Assembly (NCBI GenBank): GCA_027627225.1
Contig: CM051025.1
Span: 77,688,474-77,752,473, forward strand
Direction of reading: 5' to 3'
DNA: 64,000 nucleotides
From: Congeria kusceri
Taxonomy: Eukaryota > Mollusca > Bivalvia > Myida > Dreissenidae
Shown: positions 34,016 through 47,100 of the stretch, one piece after another
Position numbering within the stretch: position 1 is the stretch's first letter
How the letters are laid out: each line of letters begins with the position of its first letter
Translations under genes and position numbers: made by a program
Notes under the pieces: generated by a model
What the model saw: the letters and a program-made list of their open reading frames with translations, nothing else
Databases searched by the model: none
What the model was told of the DNA's origin: nothing

Positions 34016-35441
34016 TAAGATCATACCTATAAATAAGTATAATATTAATGAGTGCTTAATATGTGTTGGTATGCTTTATCATAAAACCTAAAACTTGCGT
34101 GATTGTATGCTGAGACCGTGTTGGAAAAATGTAACAATAGTATTTAAAAGCCATAAATAAACACAATCTTGGATAAATATTTAAGAGTAATTATCCGTAT
34201 AATTCATTCTTAAACACAATAAGTTTTAAATAGAATGAAAACCATGGTTATATAATGACATCTATATGAAGATTCAGAGTTTAACAATATTCTACATTTA
34301 ATATTTTAAATTTAGTATATTGTATTTTGTTATTGCCATATTTACATTTGTAAATACTATTGTCAATATGTCTAAATGTTCAGTCACATTTATCTCATTG
34401 TACATTGTCATGTTTTATTGTTTAAAGTAGTGCTATTTTGGTTGTTGTTTTACATCATTGTTAACAATTAACAAAACTATAAACAAGTTGTTATAAAATT
34501 TAACACACCATGTTTGTTTCGGTTTATAAGGTGTATTTCAACAATGTTTCCACTTTATACTCGATTTGTCTGAATTGAATTTTCAGTACATGCGTAGAAT
34601 TGGAATTCAACCTTGAATAATAAAATGTATTTCAACTATGTATAGTCAATTACTTCATTAAATTACATTTTTTCGACAGATACGCAAAGGCCGTATAAAG
34701 TATGGTGCTTTTTGTCTCCACCTATTGTTATATTTTTGTTTCTTATTTTCGATCCGGTGCTCTACCCTTTAAATCTTATAATTTAATTTAACAATCAAAT
34801 GTTTAAGGGTAGTGATTAACTATTGAACTTTGGCTGACTTTATTATGCTTGTCAGAAATTTAAGTGCTTTATTTTCGCGCCCCCACCCCTGTTCATGTTT
34901 CAGGTTCACCTTGATCATACTTGGTGTTTAATTGAAAAATAGTATGGTCTTCCTGTAACCAAATATGTAGTACATGCAGTTTGTTTCATTCAATTTTAAC
35001 CAAATATATTTTACATGCATGTTGGTGGATAGTGCTAACTTTTCAATTCGTTAACAGAACAAACCGCTATAAGAATCCCAACTAAAATAACAATATAATC
35101 CTAATGCGGACTGTGTGTTTACATTTCTTATGCCAGAGCTTTTTATTAGTTTAAAAAAAATGTCCAGATGGAGGCGTAAATAAAATAATATTATAAACAC
35201 GAGGTTCTTCACAATTACAGAACAATACAAATACAATGCAACACGCATGACATGAAAACATGGATAAATAACATCATTACAATTGGTCTATGTAAAACGC
35301 ATTGGTAATAATTAACAATATAAAAGTCAAAATGATTAAGTTGAATTAATACGTGCTCTGTTGTGTTTTTAAATTATAACTAGTTGAAGACGCACTTTTG
35401 TCCACAAGGAATTGATTTATATCAATGTTAAATTGTTAATT
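34016..35441. other. Intergenic, AT-rich, nothing supported
   Basis: No exon-like segments, ends of elements or tandem structure could be supported here. Confidence 0.4.
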
Positions 35442-36100
35442 AGCTCACGTGAGAACGAATTTCTGAAACGGTGAGCTACTCTGGTCAGTCACCGTCCGTC
35501 GTCGTCCGTCGTCAACAATATAATAAAAAAAATCTGCAACCGCTTGGGGATATTAACTAATCTTCGTAAGAATGTTCCTTGGGTGGTCCTCTACCAAAAC
35601 ATGTAAATTATTTTGATCCGTTAAAAAACATGGCCACCAGTGGGCGGATATGGCTATGTTGAAAACTTTGAAAATCTTCTTGCCTGAAACCACTGACTGG
35701 ATTTTGAAATAATTTCACACACATTTTCCTTGGGTGACACTATGAAAATGTTTCAAATTATTTTGATTCGTTAACAAAACATGGCCGCCAGGGACGGAGC
35801 CTTTTTCCTTATATGGCTATATTGAAAACTTTGAATATCTTGTCTGAAACCACTTGCTCCTCGATATCAAAATAATTTCACAGAAATGTTCCTTGCGTGA
35901 CCGTGTACCGAATTCCTTTAAATGATTTTAATTCGCTTTTGACTGTTTTGATTCGCTCAAAAACATGATGTGTCAGTGGTCTTCCGTTGACTCCGTTGTG
36001 ATCGTTTTACTTTTGTCATCTTTGAACACGCTATTAAATTGTTCACAAACCATTATGATTGATTAAACTCAGGTGAGCGGGTCGAGGTCATTTTAGCCCG
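35442..36100. mobile_element. AGCTCACC-family element with about 165 bp units
   Basis: It starts AGCTCACGTGAGAACGAA and ends CTCAGGTGAGCGGGTCGAGG. Internal units with AACATGGCCACCAGTGGGCG and TGAAACCACTGACTGGATTT match those at 23125-24265, so this is a shorter member. Confidence 0.6.
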
Positions 36101-37137
36101 CTTATTTTTTACAATACTTGTTACATGTTCCATATTTTTTGCATTAAAAGAACTTTACTAAAATAAAATAAAAACTTCGGCCATACAATGTATTTACACC
36201 CACCACATGCCGAATGATCCCTCCCTGATATCGGTACATCACAATATCCATATACCTATCCGACTGTGTCTAGAGCATTCTTATGTTCTCGCAGTTGGTC
36301 CAAACATAATATTTTTAGCGTGTTTTATTCTGACATTCCGGTATGATGTTGCCGAATGTCCAACATTTGCGCTGTAGCCATGTTTATTATATATGCCGGG
36401 ACAGACATTTTTGTCTAGACCCAAAACTGTTCATTACACAAAATCAATAACATAGAAAAAGTTTCTATTATGAAAGCAATGCTTTCTCTTATCTCTTTAA
36501 TTGTTCGTGGTAATAATTACCGGGTTCCATATTCGGCATGCTATTGTCAACAAAATTACTGGGGTATTTAGTCGAGATAAGGTTATCGAAGAATGTGCTT
36601 GTTCAAAAGCAGTTTAGGTCAAACAAATTATTGATTTCGACCGTGAATTATATTTCATACGGGTATTAAAATTACAAATTAAGAGGATCATATTTTCCAA
36701 AATATCGTAACGTGCCAAAAAGATTAAAATCTAGGTACGTTCAATACAAAACAAAATTTCTTTTAGCATGGAGCATTAGCGACAGTGTATCTTGTCAAAT
36801 TATTGTTTTCATATCGACAAAGTGGAAAGTTTGGTGATCGATGTTGTTTTATGAATTTAAGGAACTGTTAGTTTAGTTCTGTTTGAGGTAGTACTTAACA
36901 TGTAGGTCTATGAGTAAATGTGTTACTCGTAAAGCACTTTGGATTGTTGCTTGGACTTGATTAAATTGGATTAAACAACATTTGAATGTATCCAATTAAT
37001 AACTAGTAAGTGTTTCTTATATATATGGCTCTTGAATACAAAAGTAGATTTATTTTGATACGAATACATTTATAGACTTTAATTCTGACCGTGTATGATA
37101 TAATATAAGGGTACGGAAACAGTGATTAGTCTGTTTT
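36101..37137. other. Intergenic, no gene or element recognised
   Basis: AT-rich sequence. No open frame with splice or codon support is visible. Confidence 0.35.
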
Positions 37138-37450
37138 ATGCACCTATCAATGTTTCTTCCCGGGGGGGGGGGGGGGCATAAACGAGACTTTAGATTGAAA
37201 GCGATTCCCGGCAGGCGGAAATTTGACACGCCGAATGATTCCGGGTCCCGGGAAATAACTAAGGTCGGATTGTAGATCCCGGTCATAACTTAAAGCTGGT
37301 ATCTCCCACTGTGGGGATTTAGAAAAAAATGCTTGGCTCTAGGGTGGGGAATTAGACCCCCCCCCCCCAGCAAAAAAGGAGAAATTAGTGAAATTCCCCT
37401 GGGTCAGCCCGCAGCTTCACTCCCCTGGGGGAAAATATTGATAGGTGCAT
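37138..37450. mobile_element. Short inverted-repeat element with G- and C-runs
   Basis: ATGCACCTATCAATGTTT on the left and AATATTGATAGGTGCAT on the right are inverted. Inside, a 14 bp G run (37162-37175) and a 10 bp C run (37359-37368) are placed roughly symmetrically and could pair. No coding frame is present. Confidence 0.65.
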
Positions 37451-37587
37451 TATGTTATGTTTCTTCTACTATAAGAGTTTTCTGCTGCTGAAGCTACTTT
37501 CTCTGATACGTTAGACACTTCTCAGAACCACGCACACTGTGCTTTGGGTGTCATGCGATTAAAAAAGTAGTATCTTTTGTCCCAGAT

Positions 37588-37622
37588 ACATTTAGCCCGA
37601 TTTTCCCACGACACGTCTCATA
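37588..37622. repeat. Solo right end of GAGGCG-family element
   Basis: TTTAGCCCGATTTTCCCACG followed by ACACGTCTCA matches the right end of the family. The rest of the element is not present at full length. Confidence 0.5.
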
Positions 37623-38110
37623 TATAATTTGTATTTATAAACCGGACCAATTATATTTAAAATGTAGTCATTGTTTCAGTTAAGATACATGCTATTATAT
37701 ATTTTTTATAGTATTTGTATTAATAAAGGGGGGCAAAACATGTATAAATCTATAACCAAATTGAATACAGAAGGCAGTTATACGAAAGAAACTACTTGCT
37801 ACATGTACTGGGTGATGCGAATAAGACCCGAAAACTCTGCCCTGTTATAAGCAGGATAAACGTCTTATGCTTTTATTCTGAAACAAGCTTTTTTGAGATC
37901 AGACAAAAATGCACTTAAAACCAAAAGATTTTGCTAACAAAATAAAGCATTTATTTGGTTTTACAATCGCAAAATATCTTTAACATGTCCGCAGATTGGT
38001 CTATTAACTGGTTTATTGGGCTTATATGATATTTTATGTTTAAAGAACATGTATGGATTATATACTACCTCGGAATGTTTCACATAATTCTAAATTATTT
38101 TTCTTTCCAG

Positions 38111-38170
38111 AGCGATGAAATTTACGATCAGTTTAAGGCATCGCCTATCTTCAATTTAGCATTGAATATA
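38111..38170 (+). CDS. Possible coding exon of gene 2 (60 bp)
   Basis: A strong acceptor TTTTTCTTTCCAG is followed by SDEIYDQFKASPIFNLALNI and a GTGTGA donor. Its length of 20 codons and phase 0 join in frame to 40952. The frame also reaches TGA at 38174, so it could instead be a terminal exon of something else. Confidence 0.4.
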
Positions 38171-41100
38171 GTGTGACATCTGTGTTTTCATCGGGATACC
38201 ATAATCACTTTGAGAATACACGCAAATGGATATATCAACAAAAACTTAATTTTCAACTAACACGTGATTAAGAGACACAGAGTGGACCCAGAGATGTAAC
38301 GTATTCATCGATGATATCTAGTGCAAAGTCATAGAGCGGTTGGACAGTACAGTTAACCTTCGTTCAAGCGTCAACCCACCACCGCCACCATTACTACCTT
38401 AGAGACGCCGGAACATCTCAGGCCGTACAAGCCTCGGCTCTCAGATGAACAGTTCACATCACTCCTTAAGGTACAGCTTTGAAAAAATATCTCAGATAAA
38501 CAATTCTCAGACCTCTTTATAGCACAGTCTGTAGCATTTCTTTCAGACGAACATTTCACTTTCCTCCTTAAAGGGACAGTTTCACAGTTTTGGCTGTGAG
38601 AGATAATTTTCCAACACTGACTTTCTTGTTGTTTAATTAACGCATTGTTCATATTTCAAGGTTTAAAAAGCAATTCCTTATGCAAAAAACTTTTGACGAA
38701 TATCTCTTATTTTTCGATAAATATTTGCTACCTGGTAGACATACCCTGGTAAGTTTTTACACCAAAAAAATAGTAAATAAAAAAAAACATGTAATTATGT
38801 TTCCCAAGCAATACGGAATAAAAGACAAAAAGTGTCGATATATTCTACAAAATTCTGTTTCAAAATCGCATTTTAGACAAATATGTTTCCAGCCCCAAAC
38901 TGTGAAACTGTTCCTTTAAGGTCTCAGATGAATAGTTAACATATTTCCTTAAGGTACAGCTTTTGCACATTTATCTCAGATGAACGGTTCACATCTATCC
39001 GTAAGGTACAGCTTTCATCATAATATCAGATAAACAGTTTACATCTCTCCGTGACTAAAGTAGAAATTTGAACATTTATCTCAGATGAACAGTTCACATA
39101 TCTCCTTAAGGTACAAATTTTGAACATTTATCTCAGATGAACAGTTCACATATCTCATTAAGGTACAACTTTTGAACATTTATCTCAGATGAACAGTTCA
39201 CATCCCTCTTTAAGGTTCAGCTTTAAACATTTATCTCAGATGAACAATTCACATATCGCCTTAAGGTACAACTTTTGAACATTTATTTCAGACACAAAGT
39301 TATCTCCTTACAGTAGAGCTTTAAACATTTCTCTGATATGAACAGTTCAAATCTCTCTTTAATGTACAGCTTTAAACATTTTGCTCATATGAACATTTCA
39401 CATCTCTCTTTAAGGGAAATCTTTGAAAAATTCTGGTAATGGAAACTCTCGCAAGTGTCTAGAACCGTGATTACAAGATAAGAGTAAATATATGAAGGGT
39501 TCCTTTTTTTCAATAAAATGAAAACAATTTGAATACTTCTGTTTAGGACCAGTATTCTGAAATGTCCCAATTAATGACTAAATAAGCAATTCCTAAACTT
39601 AAGTATTCCTTGCCATAGCAAGATAACAACCACCTTGCATCCAAAACTTTATTTTTTTTTACAGTACTGACATGATTTCCTTTGAAAAAGTTGGCTTTTA
39701 TGGAATTTCCACGTTTCTTGTTTTTAATTTAACTGATACCAACATAGCAAACAGCACAATATTATAATTATATTGGCCAGGTATTCAATTGGAAAATTTG
39801 AGGCGTGTCGTGGGAAAACCTGGCTTAATGTATGTGCGTGAAGTGTCGTACCGGATTAGAATGTGCAGTCCGCACAGGCTAATCCAGGACGGCACTTTCC
39901 GCCTACAGTGGATTTATGTTTAGAAGAGACTTCATTGAAAACAAAAAATACCATAAAAGCGGAAAGTGTCGTTCTGGATTAGCCTGTGCGGACGGTACGA
40001 CACTTTACGCACATGCATTAAGTCCGTTTACCCACGACACGCCTCATTTCTATTTTCGATTGTCAGTGTCAACGTCACACCCCTATATTGTGAACGAAAA
40101 CGTACCTGTAGGCAAATACCTGTCTCGTCTAATAATTGAATTATTTATTTCAATCCGTTTCGTCAGGTTACATGCATTGACTAGATAGTGAAAAGCACAA
40201 GTTATTGAATATGCGTCCAATTATTTAATCTCCCTTTGACAGCACGTGCATAGATAGGGAACATACGTTGTTATTGAATATGCGTCCATTAATGCAATCT
40301 ACATTTGACATTATTGCAAAGCTGTCAGTTATTAGGTTTATACTTGCAATTAATTGGGTCTAAAATCGGGTATATTCTATTTTCTTTGCTACATGTATTC
40401 ACTCATTTCCACTCGAGTAGTGGATATACACATATATGTATAATACCATATGATCAGAAATAAAAAAAACTGTTGCCATACAATCAAAACTATGAACGGG
40501 ACACTTAATCAACTTATCAAATAGATACAAATATTTCTACGAGATACTTGTACTAAAAATATAACCTGTTTTAATAAAGATGTTCACGTGCAAAATCAAA
40601 TTTATACCAAAAGTTAATAAATCTAATATACTACGTACGGGCAGTTATAGTTAGTAGTTAAGTAATTGTTTACTAAAGTGACACATACCTTTTTATAAGC
40701 GTTATTATAAGATCAAACATACTATTATAATAAACCCTGCATATCGGGCATATTAGACACCTTAATACAACCATTTATGTAGCACTCTTAATATGCAATA
40801 TTTACATTATAATTATACGTATGCTACCTAATGGTACATACAGTTTTCAGGAAACATCCGCCATTATATCAGAAATTTCAATTTAATACTAAATGGATGT
40901 GTAATATGTCTTAAAGGCAATATAATGAAAAGCTACATTACCTCTCCACAGGCTTACCGGCGGGCGTACGAGGATCACGTGGGCAAGGGGCTGCACGGGG
41001 CGCGCCCCGTCCTCTCCACGATCGACCAGTCCCCGCCCCCTCAGCTCAACACCCCCCTGGCGCTGATCCAGCCCCGCCACAAAAACAGGGCCACGTACGT

Positions 41101-44100
41101 CCAGAGATGGAAGGTGCTGCGAGACCGGAACAAGAACCTGCCGAAGCTGGACTTCAATATGCAGGCTTCCGGTGTTCCCAAGGCAAGGAGTTAAAGGGGC
41201 ATTTCGCATTTCGAGGATTAAGTGTGAAACTGTTGTACCTGCTTATCATTTCTATATCAGATGTAATAGATTAAATCCTCGATTAAAGCCCCTTAAAACC
41301 CGGCATATTACAATTATGAAATACAGAGTACTATAATAAGCAACTAGTGTAAAAAGTATGACGGATGTATACATACTGTCAAAATAATATATAACATGTT
41401 TAGTTAACCTTCATTTATTGACAAGAAATATCATTTATTATTTACTAGTTCACAACATAAAACATGTAAACACATTTTTACATTTAGGGTCGCCTTTTTT
41501 AAATTATAGTCTTCTATCACTTTTTGACAGATAATGTATATGTATTATTTGGACATTTAGCAAACAGAACAGAACCGAATTTTATTTACATCTCAATCAT
41601 ACACAATAAGACTTATACTCATTTATAGCACTTTTACCTATATTCGCTAATTAGTTTAAGTGTATTTCATAACATTGTTTAATGCTTTTCAAGCGAAATG
41701 TATTTTAAGATTGTGTTTAATTTTCATTCATCTGAATAATATTGGTCTTTGATTCAGTGTGACAGCTAATCAGGTTAACAGCTTAATCCTGACTAACCCT
41801 AATTTGCATTTAAAACTACCAAGTACACACAACTTTAATTCTAACATGATAATCGCAGATTTTTCTATGGACACAGAACAACATTATCGTTGTTAAACTA
41901 CCCCAAAAAACAAGGCGAAAAAATAGTTTCGAGACTGACGTCATTATTTCAGTTTCTACCAATGAAAGTGAGGTCGCAATGAATTATTTCTTAAATGTAG
42001 AATGTATTAATCGTTTTGAAGTTACCATGTAAGGTTGCGTATGGCCATATATTTGTATTTTTAGTTTCCCGCACCTATTTCGAAAACTGTCCAGTCGGCC
42101 AGCGGAAATATAAAAAAAAACATTTGCATTAAAATACATTTTTTCCGCATTATACACATGGCAATAATTCAATGCAACGTTTGTTATAAAAGCAGCATGA
42201 TTTACGTCAACTTTATATGTATTTCACTGTGTTTTTGCATTATAAATGTCAGTGGAAATTCCAAATATTTTTATTTTCAAAATAAATCGGGTCGGCGGAT
42301 CATGGAAACTAAAGATTAACAAGCTCTGACCTATATTATACGCATAGAAAGATCATATAGAGCGTTGCGACTATTACCGAACATGCTTGGTTTATCAAAC
42401 ATTTTCTGTTAGAATGATATTAACCTTGATATGATGCCATATACATGTGCGATAAAACAAAACTTTTAAAACCAAACCGACATAGCGGATTTAGAGGGAG
42501 TGGCACTGGCGTACGTGCCTCCCCCAACCCCCGGCCGTAAAAATGTCTAGAATTCGATTTTTTAAACCTCGCAAGAACTTAAAATAGTGTAGACATTCTC
42601 TCTCAGCACAGAATTAAACCAAAGTGTCATTGTTTTGCAAAATATATATCATAAAATACGTTACGCATTAGGAAGATCACGAACTTTTAAGTCAGTTTGA
42701 GCAACCCAATATTGTCCATTGAAAGCCAGAAGATCCTATCAGCATATATACAAGGAAGGTTCTCAAGGGAAGAATGTTAATTATTTCCTGTTGAGTACAC
42801 TCGAAACAGTTACAGTAGGGCTTTTTGTGCTTTATTATCTACAGAAGCTGCCAGGGGCCGGGACCTACACTCGCTCCCTGACGTACGAGTCCATGAAACT
42901 CCCCTCCATCTCCACGTGCAGCGTCGTCACCGGCGTCTCCGGTAAATCCGTGTACTCGGACGGCTACCGACAGAAGGACAGCTGGGATAAGAAGAGTTCA
43001 CTCATGGTAGGGTAGAACTGCGACCATATCCACAAAGCTCCTAAGGAAAATCTTACTTCATGCTTAAGCGAAAAATGTAAATACATTTTTCCTTGCGAAA
43101 ATCAATAGTTTATAGTTGAAATACGGTAAAATAAGAAGCTTCTATTGAATCTTTACCAGAATAAACCCATTTAAGGCAAAATAAAGTTTTAATGAACCAG
43201 CCACAGACTTAATTAATTTAATGTGCACATAAATTCCTCCTTAGACGCATTGTAGATACGGGCCAAGGTTTGACGTTTACGAAGGCTTAAGGGGACAGTT
43301 TCTGTCAAATCGTCATACAATTTTGAAATAAACATATATTACTTCACAAATATGGTTATAACTGTTTACAAATTCAGACGAAATTGTCCTTTCGCAAGTA
43401 AAGATGTTAAATGACTACACGACAGTTCTGGGCCCGTATTCACCAACCCATTCTTAGACTTAAGAATAAAGATTAGACTTAGACTAAAGAAAAAAAACTT
43501 GTATGTTCGCAATAATATCAAGATTGTTTATGTCATTCATAAATCATTCTAAATAAAGAATACTAAATTTTGTGATGGTTAATATATGGTAAATTTCAAA
43601 TGTACAACCTTGTTAGAATAGAACAGTTCGAAGAATATTCTTTATTCTTAAGTCTTAAGTCTAAGAATTGGTTGTTGAATATAGACTCTGGTCTTGTGAG
43701 AGTTCGCAGTCTCTAGCTTCGTCTTATTGAACTTAAAATATGAAGCAGTTTGATATCTGTTGGCTAATATCAGATTACGGCAAGGCTTGAGGTTAAACAA
43801 TTTCGTAGTCGAGGCCCCTGTTAAGTAATTAAGCATTATTGCCATATATATCGCCTCCTTAGTATTACAAGGGCCAATCTGCTTCTTGAACACATGTAAG
43901 ATAGGTCCTTGTGATCAATCTGCTTCTTGAACACATGTACGATAGGTCCTTGTAATTCTAATGTAGCGATATTAAACTTTTAGTACGAGGGTCGGTCGTG
44001 AAGTTCTGTCATAATACATGTAAAGTCAAAATATTAGCTCGATGATCATGGGATGGTACGTTTTGTAATTTCTGCACTTGACGCACTATGTTACTGCTGT

Positions 44101-47100
44101 ATCTAGGTATCCGTGCATTATGAGCGGTGGAGGTATAAGCAGCCTCCCTACCCGAAGGTATGAAACAGCACACTGCACGGGTCGACAGTGGGCTACGGTG
44201 TAGTGACATCTAGTATCGTTGTGACACCTAGTTTCTGTAGTGACAGACAATCGTAGTTAGGCTAGCGAAGTAGTTGTTACAAATTTTGTAGAAATGGTAT
44301 ATACGATCGAGAGTATTTTTAATTTCTAGTCTGCCCACACAATATAGGCTCAGTAACATGCATTAACACCAAGGTGGCAGTATCCTACTTTAATCACCGT
44401 AAGACTAATTTATGGAACAGCGAATGATGCACATACAATGTTAATGTTTAACCCGTGTACGTCCACCATAAATTCTGTGTCACGGTTTTAACAGTGAAAC
44501 AGAATGTATGGTGGGTGTACATTGCAAGTGACCACAAATATACTCTTAAAGCATTACAAAGAAGAAACGCACTTTTTCCGACGAATAATATTGGTTTCAC
44601 AGTATAAGACAATTGATAACATTAGTTTAAAATTGTTTGCATCATCTGAATAACAATTATCTCATCTCCTCAAATTCGGTACATTTGAATAGGTATTTAA
44701 GCCAGTTTGCATCCTACATATTTATAATACCGTCATTATTTTATTTCTTCGGTAAAGTTTTATGTATCTAAACGACCGTAAAATGCAGAAAGACCGCAAA
44801 TAGAGACCGATGCCGCTTGCAGTAAATCACATTTAGGTAAAAAAAAACTTTTCAAGAATATTACGAGACTGAAGACTCTACTTCTCTTACCGACCAATTT
44901 AACAACCGGCCATAAACTGTTTAAAACAATAAACATAAATACACTTTTTTCTATTATTTTGACGTGGTTCTTATATCTCGATTTCTTCACTACACGCAAT
45001 CGTTAACATAAAAACCCAGTCAACAATTACCGCACAAAGTTGCGGCATTACCAAACGGGGTTGCATTCTATCATTATTTATAACATGGATTTAACAGTAC
45101 ACGGTTTAATGAACATTATTTAATTGCTTCTTTAAGGATGCCATGTAAGCCATGTTTAAAAGCATATCGTTTGTATTTCTTGTTGCGTTTAAAACATTCC
45201 CAGCCGCCGTGTATAATTATGCCAAGGCAAAAGAATACATTTTGATAAGACAATGAACCATTCAAATTGCGATCTATAATTTAAAGGAATATTGGGAATC
45301 ATGAAATGTATTGAAATAGTTTGGGAGCTTAATATTGAAATAATCTCCAAGCATCAATTACACTGTTATTATTATTATTATTATTGCATTATATTATTAT
45401 TTTATTCAAAAAGTCACTTTCCGCCACATTTTGATAACTATTTTACAAAGTTCCAATTGTAAGAATTATGTTTTATACGAAAGGAATTCCTAGAGGAACT
45501 TGTTCACAGACTGGCAAATCCGCAGCTTTTTTTCTTTTTGACAGATGGGAGACAAAATGAAAATAACTTATTACAAAACACTGCGGACTTATTGTTTTAA
45601 CGTGTTAATAGTTTTGGGGGGAATTAAACAAAATTAAAGAATAGTCATCAGTTAAAATATATAAAGAACAATGAATTTCCAATGCGAGATCATGTTTATT
45701 TTTTTACACTTGGAAAAATTTAGCAGAATTCCACTTTTATATTTCACTTATATATATTTCAGAATAGGTTTGTTTGAAATATGTGCGGGTGTCTGGAATT
45801 TATACTTATTAATTGAACAAGAGTGTCGTTTCGTTAAATGCCAACACTATGCTCTGTTGTGCCATAAAATTGTATGGTCAGGATTTTGTTGTCTGGTAGA
45901 GGGTTCGTATAACTTCTAACACTATGCAGAGTTTAGTTACATGGTATGTATTAATTATTTCAGTCTAACGTTAAAGGTACAAATGGGGAGCGACGATTTT
46001 ACACTTCAGTACACCTGTATCCCAAAGTAAGATCAAAAATAAACGAAAGGCGCCGTGATTTCCTATTGCTATTATTCTAACACGGATAAAGGGAATAATA
46101 AATCTCTTAATATGGTGATTACAGACATAAGTCAAAGCTAGATCAAATTTTTGTCGACGCATGTGTATAACCTTTCGAGTTTACGAACATTATATAAATG
46201 TCAATGACTTTCATTAATTATATTTTGTTATTTACTTTATATGTTATTATTGAAAAAATAATTATGCAGAAACATGGCGACCAGGATAACATTTTATAAA
46301 GCTTGTAAAAAGAGTGTGATATATTTAAAGTTTTCTTTTACAAGTGAAAAGAACGGGAACTTAGTAAATGTCGTACGGGTAAGTATTACATGTTTGCTGT
46401 TGTGAAATACATTTCAAACATTCTAAGCTTGTCCTGATAGGACAATTTAAGTGTTATATTGATATAATGTCATAGCCTCCAGTTATTTGCACTTAACTTT
46501 ACTTAATTACAGAAATGAGTTATGCATACTTTATAATAGTGATTTTTGTCCCATAATATCGGGGACACTGTTCTTTAATATGGAATTTAATATTTAACGG
46601 AATTTCAATATTGAAAATGTATTATTGTTTCACTTAATGTACTACATTGATAATATATATTTATGTAAATATTTAATACCGTGCTTCTACGTATCTCCTG
46701 AACATGTACATGTCACGTCACCCGTTTACACATACAGTAAATTAAAAATTGAGGCGTGTCGTGGGAAAACCGGGCATAATGCACGTGCGTGAAGTGTCGT
46801 TCCCAGATCAGCCTAAGCGGACATGCTGACTACACTTTCCGTTTTTATGGAAGGTATCGTCCTGGATTAGCCTGTGCGGACTGCACAGGCTAATCCGGGA
46901 CGACACTTTACGCACATGCATTCGGTTTTCCCATGACACGCCTCTAAATATATTGTTGTTGTTTCTGTCAACAAAATTATTTGTTTTGAAATTAAAAAAC
47001 ACACACACTTATCTTGCATTGCGTAGATCTACGTTTGTAATAATTTTTATCAGAAAAGTTTCAATTTGTTTTGAATGACCTCACAAATTTGCACAGAACA

